From assembly GCF_958979055.1 (NCBI RefSeq), contig NC_084887.1, positions 27,581,544 to 27,645,543 on the forward strand: 64,000 nt of DNA, given 5' to 3'. Made by a program: the position numbers and the translations under genes. The notes under the pieces are model-generated. The model ran no database searches. It was not told the DNA's origin and was given only the letters and a program-made list of their open reading frames with translations. The DNA is from Alnus glutinosa. Its lineage: Eukaryota; Streptophyta; Magnoliopsida; Fagales; Betulaceae. This document shows positions 12,018 through 22,656 of the stretch, piece by piece (the first letter of the stretch is position 1; every line of letters starts with the position of its first letter).

Positions 12018-12120
12018 TTTATATAGTTTTTCAAACCAATCCATTTCATCACACGTGTCTGCCTCGTGGAAGCCAGTTAGAACGTGTCACACTGCTGTGT
12101 GTTCGATCGCGACACGTTCT
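12018..12120 (-). promoter_or_regulatory. KIN copy 1 promoter: TATA box and one CACGTG core
   Basis: On the minus strand TATATAAA lies at 12025-12018, about 110 bp before the start codon. Upstream is ACACGTGT at 12051-12058, a core shared by ABA-response elements and G-boxes. The positions matching two further CACGTG cores of copy 2 read CCTCGTGG (12062-12069) and ACACGTTC (12112-12119) here. Confidence 0.7.
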
Positions 12121-12409
12121 GCATGCACTCTTTGGACCCGGGGGGCTGTTGAGAAAATAATTCATTGTTCCGTTCAAAGGATCTGTTGCTATTTTCAAGG
12201 CCTTATATTTTAGAGGGGTTCTGCGCCATTGATTCCTCATACTAGCTAGGATCATCAAATTGAACCCATTTTCTCTTTCTTTTATGAAATTTGAATTTTG
12301 TAAAGGCATTTAATTAGTTAATTAATGATTTTTCTATTTATTGTGATTAGGAATTATAAGAAGGTCAACAGTAATTACATAAACTCATCATGTTCACTTT
12401 TCAATAGGA

Positions 12410-12640
12410 CCCCGGAGACAAACGCAGACCAAACAGATTATTTTCTTCTTCAGCTAGCCAAAGCATTGATGTGATCCACTGTAACATTCAACTCGATTCT
12501 AGGGAGGTCTGTCACTATAGCTCCCAACAACAACAAAAGTGTGGGGATGCTTGCCATTGCTAGACACTGTTGCATGCCTACATAGCTTCATAACAATTCA
12601 AGATTATATGCAAGGCCGTCTGAATTGGAGTAAATAAAAA
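12410..12640 (-). pseudogene. Unidentified coding remnant, copy 1
   Basis: Minus-strand sequence similar to 19453-19737. Shared phrases on translation include LLLGAIVTDLP and LNVTVDHI. In this copy a segment present in copy 2 is missing and the frame is not continuous, so it cannot make the same peptide. I do not recognise the protein family. Confidence 0.4.
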
Positions 12641-12666
12641 ATTCAAAATTAACCACACAATTGTAA

Positions 12667-13095
12667 GAGCATTTTTAGTAGACTCACCAAAATAACCTAA
12701 AATTTATGCTATTTTAGTAAGCCAATTTGTTAAAATGGTCCAAATTGAGTTCCCAACAGCCTCACCAATTTGATAAAAAAATTTGATGAGTGAACAATAG
12801 TTACCAACAATAGCGAGCACTATTCGCTCACCAAAACAATAAAAAACTATTAAAATTTTATTTGTTTCTTTATTTTTTTTTTTAATTTCTCTCTTATGCA
12901 TCACATACAATCTCCATTTTAAAAAAAAAAAAAAATTATTTAAATGAAATAGAGATATTAGATAGCTAAAATGGTGATGTTGTTGAGGGTGCTTTTAAAA
13001 AAAATGGATGGCTAAAATAAAAAAATAAAAAAATAAAAAAAGTGATTTTTGGCTATTTTGGCAAATAAAATTTGACGAGACTACTAAAAATTTTC
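12667..13095. mobile_element. MITE in copy 1 only, TAA target duplication
   Basis: Ends GAGCATTTTTAGTAGACTC and (reverse complement) GAAAATTTTTAGTAGTCTC, flanked by TAA on both sides (12664-12666, 13096-13098), which suits PIF/Harbinger-type MITEs. Copy 2 of the duplication has the unoccupied site ctgtaagagtgttag at 19804-19818, so this element arrived after the duplication. Confidence 0.75.
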
Positions 13096-13145
13096 TAAGA
13101 GTGTTAGATTATCACAATTCAAATAATGTCTCAAAAGTTCATGTT

Positions 13146-13833
13146 ATATATGTGAACGCTTTGGAATCTGTTGACAGCCTTTTTAGGGTTTCTCCTTCTT
13201 CTTGAATCCTTCTATAGGCTATCCTCTCCCTACACAAGTTCCATGAAACAAGGCTTATAAGAGGCCTGTCATGGTTGTTCCGACGAGGACTTCGATTCCT
13301 AAGTCAATAAGACTATATAGAGAAGAGGGCTTATGTTAACTACAGAGCCCTTAGTGATCGTGTTCAAGGGCGAAGCTAACATCTGCAACTTGGGGAGCCA
13401 AATTGAAGAAAAAAAAATTGGGGAGGTAAAACTAAAAAAATAAAAAAGGTTGCTTGTGGTTATTCAAAGGTTGCTTACTTGCTCGAGTCGAGGGGGTGTC
13501 CTTGCTCTTGACTTCTATGCTGAGTATTAGCCAGCATTCAATGATTGGCAGTCTTTTCCGATTAGGGAAGTGAGGGAGGCAGTTAATGCCTCACTTGTCC
13601 CGTCGATGATGGGAGTGAGGGGCACATTAAATGCAATGACTCCCAAATCCCGCTGATGTGACAATTGTTCGCCCCTTTTATGACGAAGGAAAGTGATCTG
13701 GTGGTACGTAGTAGGCTATCCATAGTAGGTTCAGCAGCAAGAATGGGTCAGAAAACCTAATTGGGCCTAGGTAAGTGATCCTTATAAGAGGGATTTCTTA
13801 CCCACCCCAATGAATTTGGCCCGGACCCTTCAG
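13146..13833. mobile_element. Unclassified insertion in copy 1 only
   Basis: About 690 bp, richer in GC than its surroundings, interrupts sequence that is continuous in copy 2 (catgctatgtactttc near 19850-19865). No coding frame, no clear terminal repeats; the right part has a TATA-like cttataagaggg. A solo LTR is possible but I cannot define TG...CA ends with a convincing target duplication. Its left 13379-13440 portion resembles a piece of the hAT-like MITE at 8466. Confidence 0.45.
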
Positions 13834-13867
13834 TATGTACTTTCTTTGCTCACATCTGCATGCCTAA

Positions 13868-14183
13868 GGGTCCGTTTAGGTTTGCGATTTCAAAAAGTGC
13901 GATTTTAAAATAGCGATTTTAAAATGTGTCATTTAAAAAAGTGATTTTTAAAAACGCAGTTAAACGTTTAGCAAAATCGCAGTTTGGCTTTTAAAATCGC
14001 AGATTAGCCTTTTAAAATACAGCGTTTTCAAAAAAACACATCATTACCTGTGATTTGAATAAGCACTTTTTTGCGTTTTTAAATCGCAATTTTTTAAAAA
14101 CGCAGTTTCCAAACGGTTCAGTTTCTGCGATTTGGTTTAAAATCGTACATTTTCTCTACGAAATCGCAATCTCAAACGCACCC
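13868..14183. mobile_element. Tourist-like MITE in copy 1 only
   Basis: Starts GGGTCCGTTTAGGTTTGCGATTT, and the right end in reverse complement is GGGTGCGTTTGAGATTGCGATTT. Both flanks are TAA (13865-13867, 14184-14186). The inside is built of AAAATCGC / GCGATTTT motifs that can fold back. Copy 2 shows the empty site tgcctgagcattc at 19883-19895. These are marks of a PIF/Harbinger (Tourist) MITE. Confidence 0.85.
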
Positions 14184-14843
14184 TAAGCATTGTAGGGAAA
14201 AACCAATCAGACTTGTGGAGCAAAAGTACAGCATGTGTTTAAGACATGGCACACCCAATCTACAGCTTTTCTACAGGATACAGGCAATCATCCATATTAA
14301 TATAACCCTTCATAGTCAATTAGAATTGGATTCTACTCAAATTTGCTCGCTAATCTCCATGAACTTTTTGAATAGAAGTGTTGTTCAACAGATAGGTACC
14401 TAAATTTGAAAGAAGAAAGAGTGGTCAGGCCCTGCCAACAAATTGAATTGAAGTGACCTTAGCCATTCATCATTCAGCAGCTAGCCCCCTTGTGAGGGCT
14501 GCCTCTCATATGGTGAGGGGAGGTGAGATTATCATAGGGCGGCAATTAACCTCCCGTCATTTGGTGAACCGCCGATAGCCGACTGGTGAGGGTGTTTGTG
14601 AGGGGCGACCCATTTTTTTCCTAAATTTTCTTATTTTATTTTTTGTTTAATTTGGGGATAAAATTGTAGTTTTACAATGACAACAAGTGACGCCAGTCTT
14701 CAACTATGCTATATGTCAATCACTCCAGCGATTGATAGTGACGTGGATTCACATGTGTATCTAATAGTTTCCATCAAACAACTAGACAACACAGACCATA
14801 TCGAACAAATAGCTTACTTCATAAATCTTCAATATATTATTTT

Positions 14844-15211
14844 GGGAAAAATATATATTAGCCCCTCAAACTACCACCCTTTCTTCGGATGGCCTCCCGA
14901 ACTACCAACACTTGCACTCCAACCCCCCAAACTACCACTTTCTGATTTTTTGGCCCCATCCGTCTATTTATACCGTTAATTCTAACAGAAATTGGCCAAA
15001 AACCTGAAAATACCCCTCCCTTAACCGTGAGAATTTCAAAGTGTAGAAGGGGTATTTTCGGAATTCTGTTTAGAATTGACGGCATAAATGGACGGATGGG
15101 GCCAAAAAATCAGAAAGTGGTAGTTTGGGGGGCCAGAATCTAAGCATTGGTAGTTTGGGGGGCCATCCGGACAAAGGGTGGTAGTTTGGGGGGCTAATAT
15201 ATATTTTTCCC
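14844..15211. mobile_element. Mutator-like MITE with perfect 9-bp target duplication
   Basis: Ends GGGAAAAATATATATTAGCC and its reverse complement. The arms pair over roughly 160 bp, with the repeated word tagtttgggggg / ccccccaaacta. Both flanks read tattatttt (14835-14843 and 15212-15220), a perfect 9-bp duplication, which together with the long arms indicates a non-autonomous Mutator-like element. Confidence 0.9.
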
Positions 15212-15389
15212 TATTATTTTATAACCCAGGGATCAATTTGGTACTACTACAAATGCTTTAGGATCAAATAAGTATTTTTTTTCATTTTAAGAAACCTCTC
15301 TGTGAAGCATATGGCTAAATTTTGATATTTAAAAATTTATGAAAAATTACAGTTCAGCCTCCTAAACTAACAGTCATTCTATAGATAGC

Positions 15390-15979
15390 CCCCCAAACTA
15401 TCAACGCTTGGACTCTGGCCCCCAAACTACCAAAAAGTTTCAAAAATGCCCAATTTGACGAAAAATGCGTATAATATCTCTGCCATGTGTCATTTTCCAA
15501 TTAAAAAAAAAAAAATACCTTTAGGGTGGCTCGTGACCACACCCAAACACCAATTTTTTTTTTATTTTTTATTTTTTAATTTTTTGGACAGATCTTGGCC
15601 GTCCGCCTTCACAGTTCTTTGTTGTAGGTCGTTGGATTGATCATAAGGTTATAAATCATTATGAATTTATCTGTTAGTAAATCCAAAAAAAGTAATGCCC
15701 CATGTTTATGATATAATTTTTTCATAATCTGGTGTACTATATACCAAATATAATATGTAGTTTTTTTTCCCTACCATTTTAGATATATAAAAGCATAACT
15801 CTTTTAGTCTATTTTATAAAAACCTTGATTAAATCAAATGAAAAAGTAATTTGGCCGGATTGCAAATTTTGGACAAAGATTTTATTAAAATTAGTCTATA
15901 GATTTAGTATGAAATATTTATTAAATAAAATTTGTTTTAGAGGGTGATTTGTTGGCTAACTGATATGACAAAAATTCTA

Positions 15980-16022
<43 letters not shown>

Positions 16023-16345
16023 CTTACAAAAATATTGATTTTTTAAAATGATTAAATCTAATTTTTTTTTTTTTTAAAAAAAAAAATGAGTTCATATTTT
16101 TATTTCAAGAAAAGATAAAAAGTAAAGTAAAATTTTTATCAACTGAGATTATTCTCAATTTAAAAAATAAAATTTTTCGTTTTTTTATTTTAAGTTTCTT
16201 AGTTTTAGTTTTTTTTATTTATTATTTTTTTAATTGAAAAATGACACGTGGTATGAGTATTATAGGCATTTTTCGTGAAATTTAATCTTTTTGAAACTTT
16301 TTGATAGTTTGAGGGATCAGAGTCCAAGCATTGGTAGCGGTAGCT
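15390..16345. mobile_element. Larger inverted-repeat element
   Basis: Left arm from about 15395 (ccccccaaactatcaacgcttggactct) and right arm ending about 16345 share, in inverted order, the words gcttggactct, actatcaaaaagtttcaaaaa, cgaaaaatgc and gtgtcattttccaattaaaa. Inside are AT-rich DNA, a TA microsatellite (15981-16017) and no recognisable gene. The arm sequence resembles that of the 14844-15211 element at its outer end. Exact termini and target duplication not resolved. Confidence 0.65.
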
Positions 16346-17072
16346 TATATATGATTGATCTATATACTCTATGAGATCAACTACATGTATAGTAATATGT
16401 TTTGGTAATTCATTTTCCATGAAGATTGAGAAACTGTGTGCCTCCTCTATCTCAGATGCATGGCATCCAATTTGTTAGAATAATTTCTCTGTTTAGTCTG
16501 ATTTAATTTCTTTGCAGGTTTGTTTGTCATCAAAATTCTACCTGGTCTACCTTGCCTTAATTTGTTTATCCACACACTCTAATTTCTCCACAAATAGTAG
16601 CCATAGTAATACAATTATATACAGTTCAATATGGTCATGATCTCGCCGGCACACCCAGCAAGGTCTTGGGGGCAGCATGCATGCCTTTTTGTCAGTCGCT
16701 GCATGCAATAGTACTGCACTGGTGATGGCCTTTATTTTGCAACATTTCCATAATAACTCTTGGACAATGATCGTTACTTATCAGTTTATCACCAAACCAT
16801 AACCAATTATTAGATTGCCACTAAACAAGCAAAGACAAAATCTATCTAAAACTCATAACAAAATTTTATAAATCAGATGACAGCTACATAACAGATCGAG
16901 CTCTCTTCCTTTTACAGAGATAAACCAGTTAACACCTCCTAAAAGAAAAACAAACAATATTGTTTGTTTGTGAGAACTCGATCCCACGATCGAGCTCTCT
17001 TTATCGAATGAAAAACTAGTAACATGACTCAAGGTAATTAATTAAGCTGGATCGAGATGGGTCCATGGAGCT

Positions 17073-17480
17073 TCATTTGTTCATTCCAACTGCATTCTTG
17101 ACAGATTCGGCAGCTCCTTGTGTCTTGTCCTTCATCTGCTGACCAGCCTACACACAACACAACTTGAAACATTTGAGAAACCATGATGTTGTCATAAAAT
17201 CCTTTATTATGACAAAACCCACGACTTAATTCAATGTTTTCACCTGTTGGGATGATTCCTTGGCAGATTGAGCAGCATTGCCAGCCTTGTCCATCATGCC
17301 GCTGGCCTTCTCCTGAGACAAATTAACATATATATAAACAAATAACACATCAATATATATCCATGCCATTTGCATAATGTGAAATGGAAATTGAACACAC
17401 CCAGAGAAAGTTTAGCTGACCTGAGTTTGGCCCTTGGCCTCCCCAGCCTGGTAGCTCATGTTCTGAGAGTTGTCTGCCAT
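17073..17480 (-). CDS. KIN/LEA-like small stress protein, copy 2
   Basis: Tandem duplicate of the gene at 11494-11906 with the same three-exon structure: 17480-17421, 17312-17244 and 17147-17073, giving the same 67-aa protein. The one coding difference I find is silent (GCC for GCT, in exon 3). Introns are slightly diverged in length. Family role: small soluble, disordered stress protein induced by cold, ABA and dehydration. Its promoter keeps more CACGTG cores than copy 1, so expression may differ even though the proteins do not. The gene is intact. Confidence 0.92.
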
Positions 17481-17581
17481 ATCTTCTTGCTTTCTTGGAA
17501 ATTGGAACACACAAAGATGAACTGATATATGCTCACAAACTGAACTGTACTGTGGTGGTGTACCTGTCTTACTTGTTAGGA

Positions 17582-17684
17582 TTTATATAGTTTTTCAAAC
17601 CCATCCATTTCATCACACGTGTTCTGCCACGTGGAAGCCAGTTAGAACGTGTCACACTGCAGTTTGTTCGGGCGCGACACGTGC
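17582..17684 (-). promoter_or_regulatory. KIN copy 2 promoter: TATA box and three CACGTG cores
   Basis: Minus-strand TATATAAA at 17589-17582. Upstream are ACACGTGT (17615-17622), CCACGTGG (17627-17634) and GACACGTGC (17676-17684). Clustered CACGTG motifs are typical ABA-response/G-box sites for bZIP factors. Copy 1 keeps only the first of the three. Confidence 0.72.
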
Positions 17685-17720
17685 TGCATGCACTCTTTTG
17701 AACCGGGGGCTGTTGAGAAT

Positions 17721-17902
17721 GAGAAATGATTCCTACACTCATTTCTTACAACAGTCCCACAACAAGCTGACGTGGCTGGTAATATTTTATTACTTTTTTT
17801 GTTTTGTTTTCTTTTCTTTTTGTAAAAAAATAATAAAATACTACCAACCACGTCAGCTTGTTGTGGGGCTGTTGTGAGAAATGAGTGTAAGGATCATTTC
17901 TC
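17721..17902. mobile_element. Mutator-like MITE in copy 2 only
   Basis: Nearly palindromic 182-bp element with ends GAGAAATGATTCCTACACTC and (reverse complement) GAGAAATGATCCTTACACTC. Both flanks read gttgagaat (17712-17720, 17903-17911), a perfect 9-bp duplication. Copy 1 retains the empty site ctgttgagaaaataattc at 12146-12163, so insertion followed the block duplication. It lies just upstream of the KIN copy 2 promoter. Confidence 0.92.
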
Positions 17903-18341
17903 GTTGAGAATATAATTCATTGTTCCTTTAAAACCTCAAAGGATGTTGCTATTTTCAAGGCTTTTGGTCATATTATTTTGGTTTGTTTTATGTTGTGGCC
18001 AACGTTATCCTTTTGATCAAACGAAATTGCTCGGGGGGGCTTTGAAGTAACTACACTAAGTATAAAGAAAAGGATAGCCGAGAAGGATTGGATCTTCAAT
18101 GATTTACTCTTCAAATTGCTAATAATTTAGGTAGTAAATTATGAGATAGTCTGTATGTGATTTATTTATCCAAATAAATTTTGGACTATACAGCCACTTA
18201 TATGAGCATGAGTTCCATGTGATCAGCTCTCTCACAATACACCGGCGAAATTACAAGCAATTTAGATAGTAAATTGTTGAAGATCCTTATTCAAGCCTAG
18301 ACTATAGTGTGGATTGCAGTTGATATTATCCAATTAAAAAA

Positions 18342-18529
18342 GAGTAATGCTAGATATTATATTTTTATCTTATAATTGTCCAACAATATTGAGGTGGCAC
18401 TTTAAATCAATCATTGTAATTTTTTTTTCTTTTTATTATTTAATGAAGATTAATTCAAAAATCAGTTAGGAGCGTCACGTCAACATTGTAGTACAATTAT
18501 AAAATAAGAATATGTTATCTAGCCTTACT
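18342..18529. mobile_element. MITE, 'AGTAATGCTAGAT' family
   Basis: Ends AGTAATGCTAGATATTATAT and (reverse complement) AGTAAGGCTAGATAACATAT. The arms continue to pair through ttttatcttataattgt. It is part of the extra DNA in copy 2 of the KIN duplication. Confidence 0.65.
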
Positions 18530-18599
18530 GATTAAAGAAATATTAAGGTTCTCGAGTGTCAATTAATGATTAAAATCAAGAAACGATGTTGTATTTTGT

Positions 18600-18646
<47 letters not shown>

Positions 18647-19452
18647 CTCAAATGGATCCCTTTTATTTCTAACCTTAAAACCTTGCCTTGTCTGCATAAT
18701 GTAACTCTCACATTAATATATATAGATAATAGCTTGGCCACATAACGTCTGTTGCTAAATGATTTTTCATATATAGGCATGATACCTCATACAAGGAACA
18801 TCAAATTGAACCCATTTTCTTTTTCTTTTGAATTTTTCAAGTGGAAAAACTCTGCGTAGCCTTATATTTCTAGATATAAGTCTTGCATATTTGTTTGTTT
18901 GTTTGTTTTTTTTTTTTTTTTTTTTTTTCCAGTTATGAAATTTGGAGAGGCATTTAATTAATTAATAATTTTGGCAATAAATAATTTTCTATTTATCGTG
19001 ATTAGAAATTATAAGAAGGTCAACAGTGATTACATAAATCCAACATGTGATATGGCCAATATGGGAAAGAAGCAGAGAAATTATGCACCTTATATGCATT
19101 CGCCAAATAAATCATCAAGAATTATACACGTGAGTATATGTGACCACAGTCTTATCATTTTTTTTCTTCTGGGAGCGTTAAAAAACAAAAAGAGAGAGAG
19201 AGAAAAGAAAAGAAAAGAAAAGAAAGGAAAAGAAAGAAAGAAAGAAGAAAGAAACAGACCAAAGATTAAGTGATATCAACATCTTAAATTAAACTTTCAT
19301 CAGATCCATGGCCTGAACTATACAAGCCAAAGCCATCATTTTCATATTAGAACCAACTCCAATTAGAACTGATTCCTCAAAGTTTTAGCAACTTTCAGAG
19401 TATCAACAACTCATCGTGTTCACTTTTCTCATATCAATGCCATTCATCAGAA

Positions 19453-19737
19453 TCATGCTTTAATAGAAAACCCTGGAGACAAAAACAGACCAAACAGATT
19501 ATTTTTTCCTTCAGCCAAAGCCTTGATGTGATCCACTGTAACATTCAACTCAATTCCGGGGAGGTCTGTCACTATAGCTCCCAACAACAGCACGTCCAAA
19601 CTTTCAGCAAAGGTGCAGTCAAAGTAAAAAATTAAACATTCCCATCCCTGGTGCTTGCCATTGCCAGACAGTGCTGCATCTGCCATAGCTTCATAATAAT
19701 TCAAGATTATATGCAAGGCCGTTCGACTTGCATTCAA
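19453..19737 (-). pseudogene. Unidentified coding remnant, copy 2
   Basis: A 94-codon open frame on the minus strand whose composition looks protein-like (LSGNGKHQGWECLIFYFDC, LLLGAIVTDLPGIELNVTVDH) and which is partly preserved in copy 1 at 12410-12640. It could be the last exon of a gene whose other exons are lost, or a retained piece of a captured gene. The 92-codon minus-strand frame at 20015-20293 (CRESGMTEGYHFEECKYSC...) just upstream may belong to the same broken gene, though I cannot join them with confidence. Family not recognised. Confidence 0.35.
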
Positions 19738-20430
19738 GGTATTCCTTTTCGTACCATTGGACTAATTCCAAAATTCAAAATCAACCACACAATCTGTAAG
19801 AATCTGTAAGAGTGTTAGATTATCACAATTCAGGTAATGTCTCAGAAGTCCATGCTATGTACTTTCTTTGCTCACATCCGTATGCCTGAGCATTCTAGAG
19901 AAAACCAATCAGACTTGTGAAGCAAAAATGCAAAATTATTGTGTTTAAGACATGGAAATAAGCTCCACTAGTCAGCCATTCTTTTAAGTTGTTCCATATC
20001 AACTTAGAGAATACTCAAATCAAGTCTTGCCTGGCCTTACCTGCATTGTTAACAGATAAGGCACTGCTTCCTTGCCCAATGAGCTCAAAATGACGGCAAA
20101 GAGAGGGGGCTGAAGATGGTTCTGTGATCATTAAGAAAACTACTGTCTGAGTTTGGAAATAAGCTCCACTAGTCAGCCATCCACGGTTGAGGATGCATAG
20201 ACACGCTTGATAGCAAGAGTATTTGCACTCCTCAAAATGATAGCCTTCCGTCATACCAGATTCTCTACAATCAGATGTTTGGCTGACAAACACAATGTGG
20301 GACCAATTACCAGGGTGTCTAGCTAATAGATGTTATTATGGGCTGGAACCATGAGGCGTTTTTGTTGCCACATCCTTCTTGCACGAAAACAATTTGAGTC
20401 TCCAACTTCAGACCCATCTCCAAGGCTACT

Positions 20431-22212
20431 TTACGAAGGCATATTCATGTGCTGCATTTCCTTAATAATATTTTTGGACATTAAGCCTCTCTCAACCACA
20501 TGATCCCAAAAGAGAGGTAAGATGCTGTTGTCACTAGCATAAGAAGCATTGAAAGATTTATAGATTTTTAGTGTTATCATCAACCTCCTCTTGTCCATTT
20601 CGTCTAACATCTTAGAAGCAACAGTTTCCTTCCCGGCTTTCAAGTAAGCATATGCTAGACTAGTGTATATAACACTGTCTCCTAATATACCCTTCCCTTG
20701 CATAAGAAAGAATATTTTTTCAGCACAATCAATTCTTTCTCTCTTACATAACCTTCTTATCAGTGCCCTGTACACTGAGACATCAACACAAAGACCTCTT
20801 TTCACCAGGTCCTCCAGGAGTCTTATAACTGCATCTTCATTGTCTTGGTTGCAATAACTGTCTATAATCCATGAGTAGGTGCAGTAACTTGGAGAAAACC
20901 CTGCATCAAGCATGTCAAACAACAGCCCTTTAGCACTGTCCATCTCCTGCGCTTTGCAGAATCCATGAATCAAAGCTTTGTAAGTAAATTGGTCCAGCTT
21001 CAATCCAGTCTCTAACATCTTGTTCTTAACTTTCAATGCAGACCTCATATCTCCTATTTTGCAGTAAGCATTAATCAGTGTGTTACATGTGACATTGTCA
21101 GGTTCAACTTTCCTCTCACTCATCTCATTCAAGAGCTTATTTGAATCCCTAATCCTGCCGTCTTCACACAACTTGCGGAGAATTGAATTATAAGTAACAA
21201 CTCCAGGGTACAACCCCTTAGCCTCCATCACCTTGTGCAATCTTAGAGCTTCTTCAAGGTCATTTACTCTGAGATGCCCATCAATCAAAGTAGTGTATGT
21301 TACATGATTGGGAATAGCACCTTTAATTTCCTGGAAAAGCCTTAGAGCCTCTCTCATTCTACCTTCCCTAGAGAACCCATAAATAAGGGAATTAAAAGTT
21401 ACAATATCAGGACTCACTCCTCCTCTTTCCATTCTATCTTGTACAGCCAAAGCCTCATAGTGCATACTCCTCTTGCAATATAATGAAATCAACGTATTAT
21501 ATGTAAAAAGATCAGGAAAAACACACTTCAATTCCATCTCACTCAACAACTCTTCAGCCTTCTCCACATCCCCAGACTTGCAACAAGCATGCACCAACAC
21601 ATTATAAACGTGTATGTTAGGAACAACCCCTAGCCGAACCATCTTCTTAAAAACTTTCCATACCATATCAGTCATCCTACCCTTAACCAAACAATTCAAA
21701 AGCACAGTACAAGCATGCAAATGAGGCTTTAACCTGTGCACCCTCATGTACTCAAACACCTGCATTGCATCCTGGGTCAACTTCGACTTCCCGTAAAATA
21801 TCACAAGCCAGCTCAAAACATGCGAATTCACATCTGGGTCATCGTAATTCCTCACCAGCGCATTCAAAACAGAGGTTGACGAGAGAAAATCCTTGTGCGC
21901 AATTTTCTCAAGCAAGTCTTGTGCAGTTTTGAAGTGCTTGTGCTTAGCTAGGATGTGAACCATGGTCCATGAACATTGCAAAGAGTGCTTATAGTTAGCA
22001 ACTGATTCAACCCACTTGAAAAATTCCCAAGAAAGAAGCCAAGGACCACGACTATAAAGCGAGAGCTGTAGGAGTACCTGGTGGATGGTGGTCGATGTGA
22101 GACTGGAACCAATCTTGGGTTTCAAGAGGTTGTTCCAATGACCCTTTACTACAATTGCACAAACACTTTGAATCAACTGGGTCTCACTAGTTAAACAAAC
22201 AAAGGCAGCCAT
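20431..22212 (-). CDS. P-class PPR protein, At5g38730 type
   Basis: Single-exon, 593-aa pentatricopeptide repeat protein. After an N-terminal region (residues 1-130) come about a dozen clean 35-residue repeats, for example VYNVLVHACCKSGDVEKAEEL, TYNTLISLYCKRSMHYEA and TCNTLINAYCKIGDMRSAL. The repeat order, phrases and length agree closely with what I remember of Arabidopsis At5g38730 (596 aa). P-class PPR proteins bind single-stranded organellar RNA, usually in mitochondria or chloroplasts; the target here is unknown. The gene lies head-to-head with RRP7 about 1.45 kb away, as do At5g38730 and At5g38720. The reading frame is intact with one start choice (22212) that fits family length. Confidence 0.93.
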   Translation of the reverse strand: MAAFVCLTSETQLIQSVCAIVVKGHWNNLLKPKIGSSLTSTTIHQVLLQLSLYSRGPWLLSWEFFKWVESVANYKHSLQCSWTMVHILAKHKHFKTAQDLLEKIAHKDFLSSTSVLNALVRNYDDPDVNSHVLSWLVIFYGKSKLTQDAMQVFEYMRVHRLKPHLHACTVLLNCLVKGRMTDMVWKVFKKMVRLGVVPNIHVYNVLVHACCKSGDVEKAEELLSEMELKCVFPDLFTYNTLISLYCKRSMHYEALAVQDRMERGGVSPDIVTFNSLIYGFSREGRMREALRLFQEIKGAIPNHVTYTTLIDGHLRVNDLEEALRLHKVMEAKGLYPGVVTYNSILRKLCEDGRIRDSNKLLNEMSERKVEPDNVTCNTLINAYCKIGDMRSALKVKNKMLETGLKLDQFTYKALIHGFCKAQEMDSAKGLLFDMLDAGFSPSYCTYSWIIDSYCNQDNEDAVIRLLEDLVKRGLCVDVSVYRALIRRLCKRERIDCAEKIFFLMQGKGILGDSVIYTSLAYAYLKAGKETVASKMLDEMDKRRLMITLKIYKSFNASYASDNSILPLFWDHVVERGLMSKNIIKEMQHMNMPS

Positions 22213-22512
22213 AAGTTTTGTCGTAAAATGTTGTCACATTCTTTTTGGTTCTAAAAGTATGTTCAGGTGTGGTTCATAGGTTTGACTGTTTGAGGATGTT
22301 GATTCTTTGGACTAAGGACGCTCAATAGAAGTTGCTATATCCCAATCCCCTATTCTACATATAAGATATGGTACACATACAATTTTATTTTTTAAAAAAA
22401 TTAATTATTTGATCCGTAAATTTTACAGATTTAATGGTCAATTTTAAAAAAAATATATACAGAAGACGTATAAAAATGTAAAAATATCATTTCTTTTTAT
22501 GTATATGCTAAT

Positions 22513-22565
22513 GAGATATGATTCTGATACACCCCATACACCCAGTCCTACTAGGCGCCCTTTCT

Positions 22566-22599
<34 letters not shown>

Positions 22600-22646
22600 T
22601 CCCAAAACACGTTGGGTGTATGAGGGGTGTATCAGAATCATTTATC
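22513..22646. mobile_element. Small MITE with perfect 9-bp target duplication
   Basis: 134 bp; ends GAGATATGATTCTGATACACCCC and (reverse complement) GATAAATGATTCTGATACACCCC. Flanks are tatgctaat at 22504-22512 and 22647-22655. Lies in the shared upstream region of the PPR and RRP7 genes. Confidence 0.88.
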
Positions 22647-22656
22647 TATGCTAATT

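Larger units (their letters stand above)
11176..14260. repeat. Tandem duplication, copy 1 (KIN block)
   Basis: Matches 16757-19970 in the same orientation, starting at ctcttggacaatgatc. Shared parts are the KIN gene and promoter (11176-12200), the unidentified remnant (12410-12640), a link around 13098-13145 (gtgttagattatcacaatt) and a tail around 13833-14250 (atgtactttctttgctcac; aaccaatcagacttgtg). Copy 1 carries extra insertions at 12667-13095, 13146-13833 and 13868-14183 that copy 2 lacks. Confidence 0.85.
16757..19970. repeat. Tandem duplication, copy 2 (KIN block)
   Basis: Same orientation as copy 1 at 11176-14260. Copy 2 has its own extra DNA: the MITE at 17721-17902, about 0.8 kb at 17962-18775 including another MITE and a T40 tract, about 90 bp near 18838-18930, and a 19040-19400 stretch. 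The period between the copies is about 5.6 kb. Confidence 0.85.
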
